This document shows, piece after piece, positions 24,763 to 32,673 of a DNA stretch of 49,811 bases. This stretch comes from Chthoniobacter flavus (GTDB lineage Bacteria; Verrucomicrobiota; Verrucomicrobiia; Chthoniobacterales; Chthoniobacteraceae): the NCBI GenBank assembly GCA_945861435.1, contig CAMAUX010000040.1, positions 1 to 49,811 of the forward strand. Reading direction: 5' to 3'. The notes below the pieces were generated by a model. The model saw nothing but the letters and a program-made list of their open reading frames with translations, was not told where the DNA came from and did not search any database. Both the position numbers and the translations under genes were made by a program. Position 1 is the first letter of the stretch. Every line of letters starts with the position of its first letter.

Positions 24763-24800
24763 GTTAGGAGCTGCGCGTGCAGGTGATCGTGACGTCGTAA

Positions 24801-25190
24801 AAGGGAGCCGATAGTGCCGGGCAAAAATCGAAACTCATGGTGGACTTGCATCATGTGGATGATGGCGAAAAGTGCATGGATTTCCTGTATAAGAGGGGCG
24901 AATAGATTGATTCTCCGACGCCTGACCTCATCCTGCTCGATTTGAATATGCCTCGAAAAGATGGCCGGGAAGTGATGACAGGGATTGCCGCCGACGGAGG
25001 CCTTTCCCACTTACCTGCTGTAATCCTTGCCACCTCCAGCGATGAAGCAGAGATCCTCAAATTATATAAACTCCGCTGCAGTTCCTAATTTGTTAAACCA
25101 GTGGATTTCAGCGAATTCACGCGCGTAATTCAAATTTTTTGTGATTATTGGTTAACAGTAGTTAAGCTGCCTTCCACTCCTGCGGTGTAA
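24801..25190 (+). pseudogene. Rcp1/CheY-type response regulator remnant
   Basis: One frame reads as a receiver domain of the stand-alone Rcp1 type: VDLHHVDDGEKCMDFLYKRG, a stop, then PDLILLDLNMPRKDGREVM with the phospho-acceptor Asp in LLDLNMP. Next come VILATSSDEAEILKLYKL, a second stop, FVKPVDFSEFTRVIQIF with the conserved Lys-Pro, and CDYWLTVVKLP. Two in-frame stops (TAG near 24898, TAA near 25086) and loss of the first beta-strand with its acidic pair show that it is dead. It runs tail to tail into a sulfatase pseudogene, overlapping by a few tens of bases. Active relatives receive phosphate from a histidine kinase. Confidence 0.8.
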
Positions 25191-25823
25191 AGCGGCGGCT
25201 GCCCCGTCCTGCTTTTGCGTGTGATAATCCAGAGACTCGCAAAACCGCCAGTCTCTGCTGGGGAACTGCTTTTTCGGCCGGTGCGTCGGAGACGGTCGGG
25301 AGGCGGGCATGGGCCGGGAAGAGAGGGAGTCTGGCCGCACTGCCGCTGCCGATCTTCACGTAGTCGAGGCGGTCGGGAAACGTCACGAGCTTATACTTAT
25401 CAAACACCGCCTGCGTTTCCGGCGCGCTGGCCGCGACTGCGCCATCCACGTGATACGTGCGCCCCGCGTTTCCGGTGAACCAGCCTGCTGCACGCAACGC
25501 CTCGGGATACGTCTTCACATCGCGGCGCAGGTGCGCGGAGAAACGCGACATCGCAATCGCCACCGGCGATCGCCCCGTAAAGATGCTCGCACGCGACGGC
25601 ACGCCTGCGGGCAAGGCACATAGGCGCGGTCGAAGAGCATTCCCTCCGCCGCGAACTTGTCGAGGTTCGGCGTCAGAATGTCCTTGTTCGCGTCATATCC
25701 GAGGTGCGGATAGCTGTGGTCATCCGAGAGGATGAGCAAGACGTTCAGTTTCGGCCCGGCGGCGTGAAGCACCGCGAGCGGTGCCAGTTACAGGGTGCTG
25801 AGGAGCGCGAGGACGCGTTTCAT
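25160..25823 (-). pseudogene. Sulfatase pseudogene broken at its active-site motif
   Basis: The ATG at 25823 overlaps the stop of the preceding sulfatase gene (ATGA). The signal peptide MKRVLALLSTL is hit by TAA, then continues LAPLAVLHAAGPKLNVLLIL and SDDHSYPHLGYDANKDILTP. Near 25600 the frame shifts: before it one reads AYVPCPQAC, after it VPSRASIFTGRSPVAIAMSR. Restoring four bases (GTGC) would give the formylglycine motif C-V-P-S-R, so the lesion is exactly at the catalytic cysteine. The frame continues to about 25330 (DRLDYVKIGSGSA) and then enters a ~60-bp repeat; the last two-thirds of a sulfatase is missing. It was the distal gene of the minus-strand sulfatase operon. Confidence 0.82.
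25265..25328 (+). repeat. 60-bp repeat family, copy 2
   Basis: GCTTTTTCGGCCGGTGCGTC, GGAGACGGTCGGGAGGCGGG and CATGGGCCGGGAAGAGAGGG follow one another here and recur at 47119-47183 with only a few differences. It marks the point where the sulfatase pseudogene loses similarity to its family. Confidence 0.75.
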
Positions 25824-27319
25824 TGCTTTGCTTTCTTGTTCTTCGCTTTCTCCGGCGCGCCTTCGGCGGTCTTGGCGCGCGGGGAGAGGTATTGATCGAA
25901 TACATCGCCCTGGCCGAGGGCGCGCGGGTCGTTTTGTTTTCTTAGTTCGCTCATGAGCGTCTCGCGCAAGACGGCGAGTTTTCCCGCGAAGGCGGGCTCG
26001 CCGGCGAGGTTCACCACGCAGTCGGGATCGCTGACGAGGTCGAACAATTGCTCGGCCGGACGCTTGCCGAAGGCGTGCTGCCAGAAGGGATCCTTCTCGC
26101 CGCTCTCCGTCGCGAGTGTTTTGCTTGGACTGGCGTCGGTGTCCGAGAAGCCCAACTCGGGATTGCCGCAGGGCCAGCGGTCGGGCTCCAAGTTGTGGAC
26201 GTAAAATAGATTGCCGCTGCGAATCGCACGCGCGGGATAGCCGAGGCCCGCCGGCGAACCGGGCCGGGCGAGCACGTCGTTGCGCTCGCGACCGACAATA
26301 ACTGTGCCGCGTTCACTTGTCGCCTCGTTGCGGAGCAAGTCGGTGAGGCTGCGTCCGGTGATGGGCGACATGCCCTGCGCGACGCCATCCACGCCGAACA
26401 ATTCGAGGAACGTCGGCGCGAGGTCGATGAAGCTGATGAACTCGGCGACGCGGCGGCCCGATTTCACGATGCCAGCCGGCCACGTCGCGACGAACGGGAT
26501 GTGATGCGCGTCGTCATAGGTGTGACCTTTCACGCGTGGAAACGGCATGCCGTGATCCGAGGTGACGATTACCAGCGTGTTCTTCGCCTCGCCGCTGGCG
26601 TCGAGCGCGGCGAGCAACGAGCCGACCTGCGCGTCGTAGGCTTCCACCTCGATCGCGTAGTCGAGCATGTCGCGGCGAATGAGATCGTTGTCGGGCCAGT
26701 AGGCGGGCACTCGGTCGATGTCGGAGGGCTTCTTGCCGGCGGCGATGCCGGAGTCGTGCTTGTAAGCGCGGTGCGGATAATGACTGCCAAACCAGTAGAA
26801 GAACGGCGTGCCCGGCGCGCGCTTCTTCAGAAACCCGGTGAGCCCTGCGCCCGGGTCATTCGCATTTTTTCCGCCGTCTCCGCCGAGGGCGAAGTTGCGC
26901 GGGCTGCCGTCAGCCAGCTTCGCTTCGCCGGGGCCCCAGGTCTTGCCCGCGCCGCCGGTTTGGATGCCGGCCTTCGCGAGCGCTTCGCTGAAGGCCGCGA
27001 ACTTCGCGGGGAAATACGGCTGATGATTCGCGGCGTCCTCGAGTTGCCACGGATTGCGGCCGGTGAGGATCGAAGCGCGGGACGGCGCGCACTTGGAAGT
27101 CGGCGTGTAGGCGCTGTCGAACACAAGCCCCGACTTCGCGAGGCGGTCAATGTTCGGCGTCTTCACCCATTTGCAGCCATACGCTTCGCCGAAATGACGC
27201 GATGCATCGTCGGCGATGATGAAGAGGACATTGGGCCGGGCCGCCGGTGCATCCGCCGCCTGCGCGGAAATATACGGAGCCAGCAGCAGGGCGAAGATAA
27301 GCGTGAGGTTGTGTTTCAT
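25820..27319 (-). CDS. Sulfatase, N-sulfoglucosamine sulfohydrolase-like
   Basis: The 499-residue protein has a signal peptide (about 1-22) and the core RPNVLFIIADDASRHFGEAY. The formylglycine motif is C77-A-P-S-R-A-S-I-L-T-G-R. ADDASRHFGEAYG, TPNIDRLAKSGLVFDSAY and FFYWFGSHYPHRAY followed by VIVTSDHGMPFPRVKGHTYD resemble heparan N-sulfatase-type enzymes. The C-terminus is Lys/Ala-rich (AKTAEGAPEKAKNKKAKQ). It is the second sulfatase of a minus-strand series. Its stop codon overlaps the start of the broken sulfatase downstream, indicating translational coupling before that gene decayed. A 246-bp gap with a repeat remnant separates it from the sulfatase upstream. The natural substrate is a guess. 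Confidence 0.9.
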   Translation of the reverse strand: MKHNLTLIFALLLAPYISAQAADAPAARPNVLFIIADDASRHFGEAYGCKWVKTPNIDRLAKSGLVFDSAYTPTSKCAPSRASILTGRNPWQLEDAANHQPYFPAKFAAFSEALAKAGIQTGGAGKTWGPGEAKLADGSPRNFALGGDGGKNANDPGAGLTGFLKKRAPGTPFFYWFGSHYPHRAYKHDSGIAAGKKPSDIDRVPAYWPDNDLIRRDMLDYAIEVEAYDAQVGSLLAALDASGEAKNTLVIVTSDHGMPFPRVKGHTYDDAHHIPFVATWPAGIVKSGRRVAEFISFIDLAPTFLELFGVDGVAQGMSPITGRSLTDLLRNEATSERGTVIVGRERNDVLARPGSPAGLGYPARAIRSGNLFYVHNLEPDRWPCGNPELGFSDTDASPSKTLATESGEKDPFWQHAFGKRPAEQLFDLVSDPDCVVNLAGEPAFAGKLAVLRETLMSELRKQNDPRALGQGDVFDQYLSPRAKTAEGAPEKAKNKKAKQ

Positions 27320-27354
27320 GGATGGTCTTTGGTTAGAGTTTCAAGGGAGCTTAT

Positions 27355-27545
27355 GCACCGCAGAGACTGGAGGACCGCAGAGGAGTTTTTTTGAGGGCAC
27401 TGATTGGAGTGCCTGATGCCTGGCAATCGCGGCAGCAATGAAGTCACCGGAGAGATTGGAACCCAGGTCTTCGTGGATGCTCGTCATCGTGGGTTTGTGG
27501 AAAAATGGAACCTCTGTGGGCTTCCAATCTCTCGCGGTGCAAAAG
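27355..27545 (-). pseudogene. Deletion remnant of a GxxExxY element
   Basis: On the minus strand an ATG at 27487 opens MTSIHEDLGSNLSGDFIAAA followed by IARHQAL. This matches the N-terminus of the GxxExxY gene at 32646 (ATHEDLGSNLSGGLIAAAIA). The frame then runs directly into the terminal repeat with nothing of the nuclease fold. Both ends carry the same inverted sequence: GCACCGCAGAGACTGGAGGA (27355-27374) and, inverted, CTTCCAATCTCTCGCGGTGC (27521-27540). It looks like an internal-deletion derivative of the larger element at 31760-32737. Confidence 0.75.
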
Positions 27546-27565
27546 ATTGGCTGGTGTGACGAGTT

Positions 27566-28951
27566 TCATTGTTCCTCATTCAACAGCTCGGGGAGTGATG
27601 CTTTCTTCTTCTTTGTTTTGGATCCGCCGGCGCTGCCTTGCTCAGGTGCGTCGTAATGCGGGGAGGGCGTGTGTTCGGCGGTCATGATGGCCTCGATCTT
27701 TTGAACGATTTCCGGGTGGGCGGCGGCGATGTTCTGGTGCTCGGCGGGGTCGGCTTTGAGGTGGTAGAGTTCGAGCGGGGCTTTGGTGCCGAGACGGTAT
27801 CCTTTCCAATCCCCCATGCGAACGGCCTGTTGGAAGTAGGGCTCGTAGATTTCGAAATAGAGCGACTCATGCGGCACTTGCTGACCTTTCCCGAGCAAGG
27901 TCGGCGCGATGGAATGACCATCGAGGCCGCGCGGCGCGGGAACTCCGCAGAGGTCTGCCGCGGTCGGCAGGAAATCCACGAACGAGGTGAGCAGGTCGCT
28001 GGTCGTGCCCGGCTGAATCTTCCCCGGCCAGCGTGCGATGAACGGCGCGCGCATGCCGCCTTCGTAAAGCATCCGCTTGTAGCCGCGCAGTCCGCCGGTG
28101 CTGCCGAGCGACTCGATGAATTCCGGGTTCGCGCCATTGTCGGAACTGAAAATCACCAGCGTCTTGTCATCAATGCCGAGGTCTTTGAGCTTCTGCATCA
28201 GACGGCCGACGTCCTTATCAACGAGAGCAATCATCGCGGCGTAATTCCTGACCTCCTCCGTCCACGGTTTCTGCCCAAAGACTGGATTCTCCGGGATGAC
28301 GAAGTCCCCGTGCGGCGGCGTCCACGCGGCATAACAAAAAAAGGGTCGGTCCTTGTTTTGCTCGATGAACTTCAGCGTTTCATTGGCGATGCGGGTGTGG
28401 GAATAGTCTTCCCACGTGTGCTTGCCGGACTGCTGGTAAGGCACATCGACACTGTTTCGGACCAGATGGTCGGTGTAGTAGTCGTGGGCGTGTTTCTGGT
28501 CGTAGTAGCCGAAGAACACGTCGAAGCCTTGCTTCTCCGCCACCCCGGTCGTGTCAGGATTGCCGAGCCCCCATTTGCCGAAGCCACCGGTGGCGTAACC
28601 GGCATCGTGCAGCATACGGGCCACGGTCGGCTGCGCGGACGGGAGGGATAGCAGGCCATCCCTGCTTTGGTTGGCGCGACGCAAACCGTGCCCCGTATGC
28701 TGACCGGTCATCAGCACGCAGCGTGAAGGCGCGCAGACGGCACTGCCGCTGTAGGCGAGGGTGAATTTCATTCCTTCCCTTGCCAGACGATCGATGTCGG
28801 GCGTGACGCCATACTTGCAGCCGTAAGCCGAGAAGTCCCCGATGCCCGCGTCATCGGCGAGAATGAAGACGATGTTGGGTTTGTCGGCAGCGTCCAGTGC
28901 GGCCAACGGCGCAAGCAGCAGGGCGGTGATTAGTGAGAGGGTGAGTTTCAT
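27566..28951 (-). CDS. Arylsulfatase-type sulfatase
   Basis: The 461-residue protein has a signal peptide (about 1-22). The core begins KPNIVFILADDAGIGDFSAY, with the formylglycine motif C73-A-P-S-R-C-V-L-M-T-G-Q. HTGHGLRRANQS, GGFGKWGLG, YAAWTPPHGDF and VIFSSDNGANPEF follow the standard fold, with LYHLKADPAEHQNIA near the end and a Lys-rich tail. It is preceded by the small exported protein gene with only 7 bp between, so the two are co-transcribed. It is probably a periplasmic or secreted exo-sulfatase; the substrate cannot be stated. A shorter second cysteine (CAPSRC) two residues after the motif arginine is unusual but not disabling. Confidence 0.91.
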   Translation of the reverse strand: MKLTLSLITALLLAPLAALDAADKPNIVFILADDAGIGDFSAYGCKYGVTPDIDRLAREGMKFTLAYSGSAVCAPSRCVLMTGQHTGHGLRRANQSRDGLLSLPSAQPTVARMLHDAGYATGGFGKWGLGNPDTTGVAEKQGFDVFFGYYDQKHAHDYYTDHLVRNSVDVPYQQSGKHTWEDYSHTRIANETLKFIEQNKDRPFFCYAAWTPPHGDFVIPENPVFGQKPWTEEVRNYAAMIALVDKDVGRLMQKLKDLGIDDKTLVIFSSDNGANPEFIESLGSTGGLRGYKRMLYEGGMRAPFIARWPGKIQPGTTSDLLTSFVDFLPTAADLCGVPAPRGLDGHSIAPTLLGKGQQVPHESLYFEIYEPYFQQAVRMGDWKGYRLGTKAPLELYHLKADPAEHQNIAAAHPEIVQKIEAIMTAEHTPSPHYDAPEQGSAGGSKTKKKKASLPELLNEEQ

Positions 28952-28958
28952 AGTCGGT

Positions 28959-29678
28959 TTACTTTCCGGTCGCTGCGCTGGATGCGAAGACCTTCATATC
29001 ATCCACCCACGCCTGCCTCGGCACAGATAGGCGGATCATCCGTTTGGTCGGATGCGCGACGCCTTCGGAGGTGACGGATGCCACGGGCTTCCCGTCAATG
29101 GACACACTGACTGTATCGCCAGCGATCTTGATAAGCAGACTATGCCATTTGCCCGTTTCCAAGGTGTTGGGGAAAGTCTTCTTCTGCGCTGCAATGAACG
29201 ACAACTGCTCGGGTGCCAGCGTTTTCGCCTTTCTTGCTTCATAGAACTTCATGTTCATGACCCCCGTCTTCTTGTCGTCCACCACCACTTGCTTGGTGCC
29301 GACATCGATCTTGAAGAGGTGGCCGGAGTGAACTTCTTTGCACTCCTGGTCCACGATATCCACGCCGAGGACATCCTGCGCATCCGCCAGCATGAATCTC
29401 ATCTCAACCGTGCCATCGCGGAACTCGGCGGCGTGTCCGACGCGTGCCGCGTGATCGGCAGTGGCGTGCATTGTGATGTGCATGGCCCCGTCTTTCAGAT
29501 CCACCTGCTTGTGGCCGCCTGCGCGGGTCTTGCTGTTCGTGGTCCAGTCATTGCCGATTTCCTCCGTGGCCTCCTGCGATTCGTTGCGGTCGAACCTGTC
29601 TTCAAAGATGAGCTTGCCGCGATCTTCCGCGTGGGCAGGAGACAGAAGAGCGAGCGTGGGGACTAGGATGTGATTCAT
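28959..29678 (-). CDS. Exported concanavalin-fold protein (DUF1080-like)
   Basis: The start at MNHILVPTLALLSPAHAED gives a short signal peptide and 239 residues; the longer frame upstream consists of repeat sequence. The mature protein begins GKLIFEDRFDRNESQEATEE, with beta-strand patterns of a laminin-G/concanavalin fold: VDLKDGAMHITMHATADHAA, FRDGTVEMRFMLAD, KWHSLLIKIAGDTVSVSIDG and WVDDMKVFAS. It resembles exported 3-keto-disaccharide-hydrolase (DUF1080)-like proteins of PVC bacteria but lacks a motif that proves catalysis. It is translated 7 bp upstream of a sulfatase, so it probably binds or processes the same polysaccharide. Upstream lies an inverted-repeat unit, then the PhoD-like gene. 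Confidence 0.7.
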   Translation of the reverse strand: MNHILVPTLALLSPAHAEDRGKLIFEDRFDRNESQEATEEIGNDWTTNSKTRAGGHKQVDLKDGAMHITMHATADHAARVGHAAEFRDGTVEMRFMLADAQDVLGVDIVDQECKEVHSGHLFKIDVGTKQVVVDDKKTGVMNMKFYEARKAKTLAPEQLSFIAAQKKTFPNTLETGKWHSLLIKIAGDTVSVSIDGKPVASVTSEGVAHPTKRMIRLSVPRQAWVDDMKVFASSAATGK

Positions 29679-29698
29679 GAGGTAGTGGGAATGGTTTT

Positions 29699-29776
29699 GC
29701 ACCGCGAGAGATTGGAAGACCGCAGAGGATTTTTTGAAGTGCAGTTCTCTGGGGTCTTCCAATCTCTGCGGTGTGG
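29699..29776. repeat. Minimal inverted-repeat unit (R1) of the GxxExxY-associated family
   Basis: TGCACCGCGAGAGATTGGAA (29699-29718) pairs with TCTTCCAATCTCTGCGGTGT (29755-29774) around a ~35-base centre that includes GCAGAGGATTTTTTGAAGTG. The same arms occur at 27355-27374, 27521-27540, 31761-31782, 32674-32698 and 32710-32736. In RNA it would form a strong hairpin between two genes of the minus-strand series. Confidence 0.75.
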
Positions 29777-29819
29777 CGCCTTTGACGGTGTTTGTTGGTT
29801 GGTAAGGTGGGTCTGATGT

Positions 29820-31742
29820 TCAGAGCTTCACAGTTCGCCGGCCGGACTCGGCCTTCGGCCTGGGTTCGAAGCTCGTGAGGGTTTGTGCATCCGGTTTGTC
29901 CGTGCCGATTTTGATCGTGTGTTTGCCCGTGGAATAAACTCGCGGGTGGAAGCGGCCGCCCTGAGCGCGGATGGTGTAGAGGACATCACCGGTGGCATCG
30001 TCGATGACTTGCACGACGGGGTTGGCTCCGCTTTCAAAGACGAGTTCGGGCAGCCAGCCAGCCACTTTGCGACCGTCGTTGTTTTCCATCGAGACGGTGA
30101 TGGGCCAGCCGGGGAACTGGATCTTTTCGGCATCGGAGAAGCGAGGCCAGCATTCGAAGGTGATCTGGCGGTTTTTCTTGTTGAAGCGGGCGATGCCGTA
30201 GCCATCGGCACGCTGACGTTCGTCGTTGATGTTGGGCGGGTTGGCATAGGCCATCATCGAGATCTTGTTGCCGAGACCGTCCTTGAAATCGCCGGTCCAC
30301 GGCAACGGGCTGTCAGGCACGGGATAGGGGCCGGGCTTCTCGTCGAGCGGATGCCACCAGCGGCCGTAGGTCGTATTGACTAATGCGGGGCTGGTGAAGG
30401 AATAGGGTCCATCGCCGTGCTCGTGAATGCCCTGCTTGGTGACGACGGCGAGGTGTTGATCGCCGCAAAGATGCACGGCCCATGCGCGGCGGATTTCTTC
30501 GAGCGCGCGGTTGCGGGGAGTCTGTGGCCAGCCATTGCAGTCGAGGTCGGCGAGCAGTCGCGTGCTGGCTTTGCCATGCATGTGCACGGCGCCGCAAAAT
30601 GATGTCGCGGAGAGCACGGCTTTCATCTCGGTGCCGGTCCAGTCCTGAGCCCAGTCGCGAAGGAATTGTTCCTGGCGCGCGCCGAGTAATTGCAGGCCGG
30701 GAAGGTCAACCGTCTTCGGGTCGTAGGCGGGGTCGTTGATATGATCCGGGCGCGGCCCCATCACGGGAATCTTGCCGAACGGGCCGGACTTGAATTTGCG
30801 ATCTTCGAGAATGGCAAAGTCCACGCCGCCGACGCGCAGGCGGGTGAAATAGACCGTGATGCCACGTTCTACGGGCGTTGGATCGACCGGGTCGGGGAGG
30901 TTCCAGGCCTGCTGGCGTTGCACCTGGTTCACATACTCCGCGGGATAAAAGAATCCGCCATCGCTGCCGTCTTCGCGGAGACACTGCCTGCCATTTTCGC
31001 CCCAGAGATTCGGCTGGCCCACGTCGTGATCATCAGGGATGCAAATCGTCGGCCGGTCGCGCATCACATCGCGGAACTGGAGCCCGAACTCGATCCAGCC
31101 AGCGGTGTGTTCGGTGTGACGATACGTCTGGTCGCCCGCGAAGAACAGCAGGTCGGGATTTTGCGCCCGCAGATGCTCGACGATCTCCGGCCGCAGTCCG
31201 CCGGTGCGACTGGAGTTGCACGACATGTTGGCGACGACGATCTCATTCTTGTCCGTGGGATCGCGACGGACCACGCCCTCAAAGATCGCCTTGTCTCCAT
31301 GACACACGCGATAGGCGACGTTCTGCGTGGCGTCCCATTTCTCGATGCGAAAGTGCGCGCTCCAGCCGGGATAGAGGATCGCTTCCGTGGCGGCCTCGCC
31401 CCAGACGCCGCCGCGTTGAAACTCCAGCCTCGCCTTACGCGCTTCACCCGGCTTCAGCGGGAAGAACTGCGCGGTCAGCTTCAGCACCCCGTGGTCATGC
31501 GTGTAGAGCGCGAAGGCGATGACCTCATCACGCGGCACGTCCATCGCGGGCGGCAGCGCGGCCTTCTTCGTCGTCGGCTGTTTGGCCTTCCACCACTCGC
31601 CTACTGCGAGGGAGTCGAGTTGCGGGTAGGTGGCGCCGAAAGGGAGCGCAGCCTCTGCCTCGGCCGCAGAGAGGGAAGACGCTGACCCACGCCAGAAAAG
31701 GAGTGGGGTGAGTTTCAGTAAAAAGCGGCGCGAGATGTTCAT
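29820..31742 (-). CDS. PhoD-like metallophosphoesterase
   Basis: The start at MNISRRFLLKLTPLLF provides a twin-arginine export signal (S-R-R-F-L-L-K); the upstream in-frame extension is repeat sequence. The 640-residue protein has PhoD-type phosphoesterase motifs in the order expected: DLLFFAGDQTYRH, TICIPDDHDVGQPNLWGENG, VDFAILEDRKFKSGPFGK, LGARQEQFLRDW, SATSFCGAVHMHG and WAVHLCGDQHLAVVTKQG. A beta-domain follows (about 520-640). PhoD-type enzymes cleave phosphodiesters or monoesters using a Ca/Fe centre and are folded before Tat export. In PVC genomes such proteins commonly accompany sulfatases. Repeat units flank the gene on both sides. Confidence 0.87.
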   Translation of the reverse strand: MNISRRFLLKLTPLLFWRGSASSLSAAEAEAALPFGATYPQLDSLAVGEWWKAKQPTTKKAALPPAMDVPRDEVIAFALYTHDHGVLKLTAQFFPLKPGEARKARLEFQRGGVWGEAATEAILYPGWSAHFRIEKWDATQNVAYRVCHGDKAIFEGVVRRDPTDKNEIVVANMSCNSSRTGGLRPEIVEHLRAQNPDLLFFAGDQTYRHTEHTAGWIEFGLQFRDVMRDRPTICIPDDHDVGQPNLWGENGRQCLREDGSDGGFFYPAEYVNQVQRQQAWNLPDPVDPTPVERGITVYFTRLRVGGVDFAILEDRKFKSGPFGKIPVMGPRPDHINDPAYDPKTVDLPGLQLLGARQEQFLRDWAQDWTGTEMKAVLSATSFCGAVHMHGKASTRLLADLDCNGWPQTPRNRALEEIRRAWAVHLCGDQHLAVVTKQGIHEHGDGPYSFTSPALVNTTYGRWWHPLDEKPGPYPVPDSPLPWTGDFKDGLGNKISMMAYANPPNINDERQRADGYGIARFNKKNRQITFECWPRFSDAEKIQFPGWPITVSMENNDGRKVAGWLPELVFESGANPVVQVIDDATGDVLYTIRAQGGRFHPRVYSTGKHTIKIGTDKPDAQTLTSFEPRPKAESGRRTVKL

Positions 31743-31759
31743 AGGTTTTCGGGTAGGGT

Positions 31760-31823
31760 TTTGCACTGCAGAGATGGGAGGACCTCAGAGGATCTATTAA
31801 AGTGCAGTGCTCTGCGGTATGGC
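31760..31823. repeat. Inverted-repeat unit (R3) just downstream of the GxxExxY gene
   Basis: TTTGCACTGCAGAGATGGGA, then GGACCTCAGAGGATC, and AAGTGCAGTGCTCTGCGGTA aligns with the unit at 29699-29776. It lacks the stretch between two CTCTG copies, which looks like a slippage deletion. It starts 5 bases after the gene's stop (minus strand). Confidence 0.65.
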
Positions 31824-31827
31824 GGTT

Positions 31828-32646
31828 TCAAGCGGATTTATGGGATAGGCTGATGCGCTTGATTTCGGTGGCCATCGATTCGGCGTGGAAGTTCAGGCAA
31901 AGGCCCGTGTCGACGGGAGCGGCTTTGAGAAGTGAACGTTGGCGGGCGAGAATGATGGGCTCCACTGCTTTGACGCACACGCAGCTCACCATGAGCCGTC
32001 CATCCACAAATATCGGGATTTCCTTGGTGTTGGCAATGAGCTGCTCGCGGTAAATGAGGTTCGCAGGCAACCGCCGCTCGACCTTGATGCCACGCAGCTT
32101 GAGTTCGTGTTCCAGCGCTGCTTCATACGCGCTCCGAAGCAACCCGGAGCCGAGCACATGCTGAGCTTCGATCGCGGCGTCGATGACTTCAAAGGACAGC
32201 GGATCAAGAGAAGTGTCGCTGGGGCGGTCACGCCGTTGATTTCGGATGGCAACTCCGGAATTGGCGCGATGCATGATGCCATCTCGGAGCATCATCTCCG
32301 CAAAGTTGACCAGCAGCCCCAGCTCGAGTCCTGAAAGTCGCAGGTAAGTGATCAACGGGGCTTCATCCACAGGATGGAGCTTCCCCACCGCCTTCAGTTC
32401 CACGAGAAGCTGCTTCGCAATCACGAGATCCATGCGATATCCGCAATCCAAGTGGGTGCCCTTGTAAATCAGCGGCACCGGGATCTGACATTCATGCTCA
32501 ATATCCCATACACAAAGCTCGACGCTCAGAGCGCGTTCATAGTCATCCTCGTTCAATCCAGGCCCGAACTCACGATGCACGGCAATCGCGGCGGCAATCA
32601 GTCCACCGGAGAGATTGGAACCAAGGTCTTCGTGTGTGGCTTTCAT
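31828..32646 (-). CDS. Tandem GxxExxY protein (PD-(D/E)XK nuclease fold)
   Basis: The start MKATHEDLGSNLSGG is set by similarity to the remnant at 27487, giving 272 residues. The first domain (about 5-130) has the signature G30-L-N-E33-D-D-Y36 and a nuclease-type core: D73 in YRMDLVI and E83-L-K85 in LLVELKAVGKL, then LITYLRLSGLELGLLVNF. The second domain (about 150-262) repeats the pattern, but its Glu is Arg (GSGLLRSAY) and E-x-K has become C224-V-K226 with no equivalent Asp, so it is probably inactive. Most family members are single-domain proteins of about 125 residues. It is bordered by related inverted repeats (31760-31823 and 32674-32736), suggesting a mobile unit. The function of the family is not established. 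Confidence 0.8.
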   Translation of the reverse strand: MKATHEDLGSNLSGGLIAAAIAVHREFGPGLNEDDYERALSVELCVWDIEHECQIPVPLIYKGTHLDCGYRMDLVIAKQLLVELKAVGKLHPVDEAPLITYLRLSGLELGLLVNFAEMMLRDGIMHRANSGVAIRNQRRDRPSDTSLDPLSFEVIDAAIEAQHVLGSGLLRSAYEAALEHELKLRGIKVERRLPANLIYREQLIANTKEIPIFVDGRLMVSCVCVKAVEPIILARQRSLLKAAPVDTGLCLNFHAESMATEIKRISLSHKSA

Positions 32647-32673
32647 CGCGGAGTTATGGCTGATGCAAAACCT

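Noticed and set aside
29699-29776. The inverted repeats considered as a simple Rho-independent terminator
   Set aside because: The same sequence recurs at other gaps and borders a gene; the T-run is in the loop, not after the stem.
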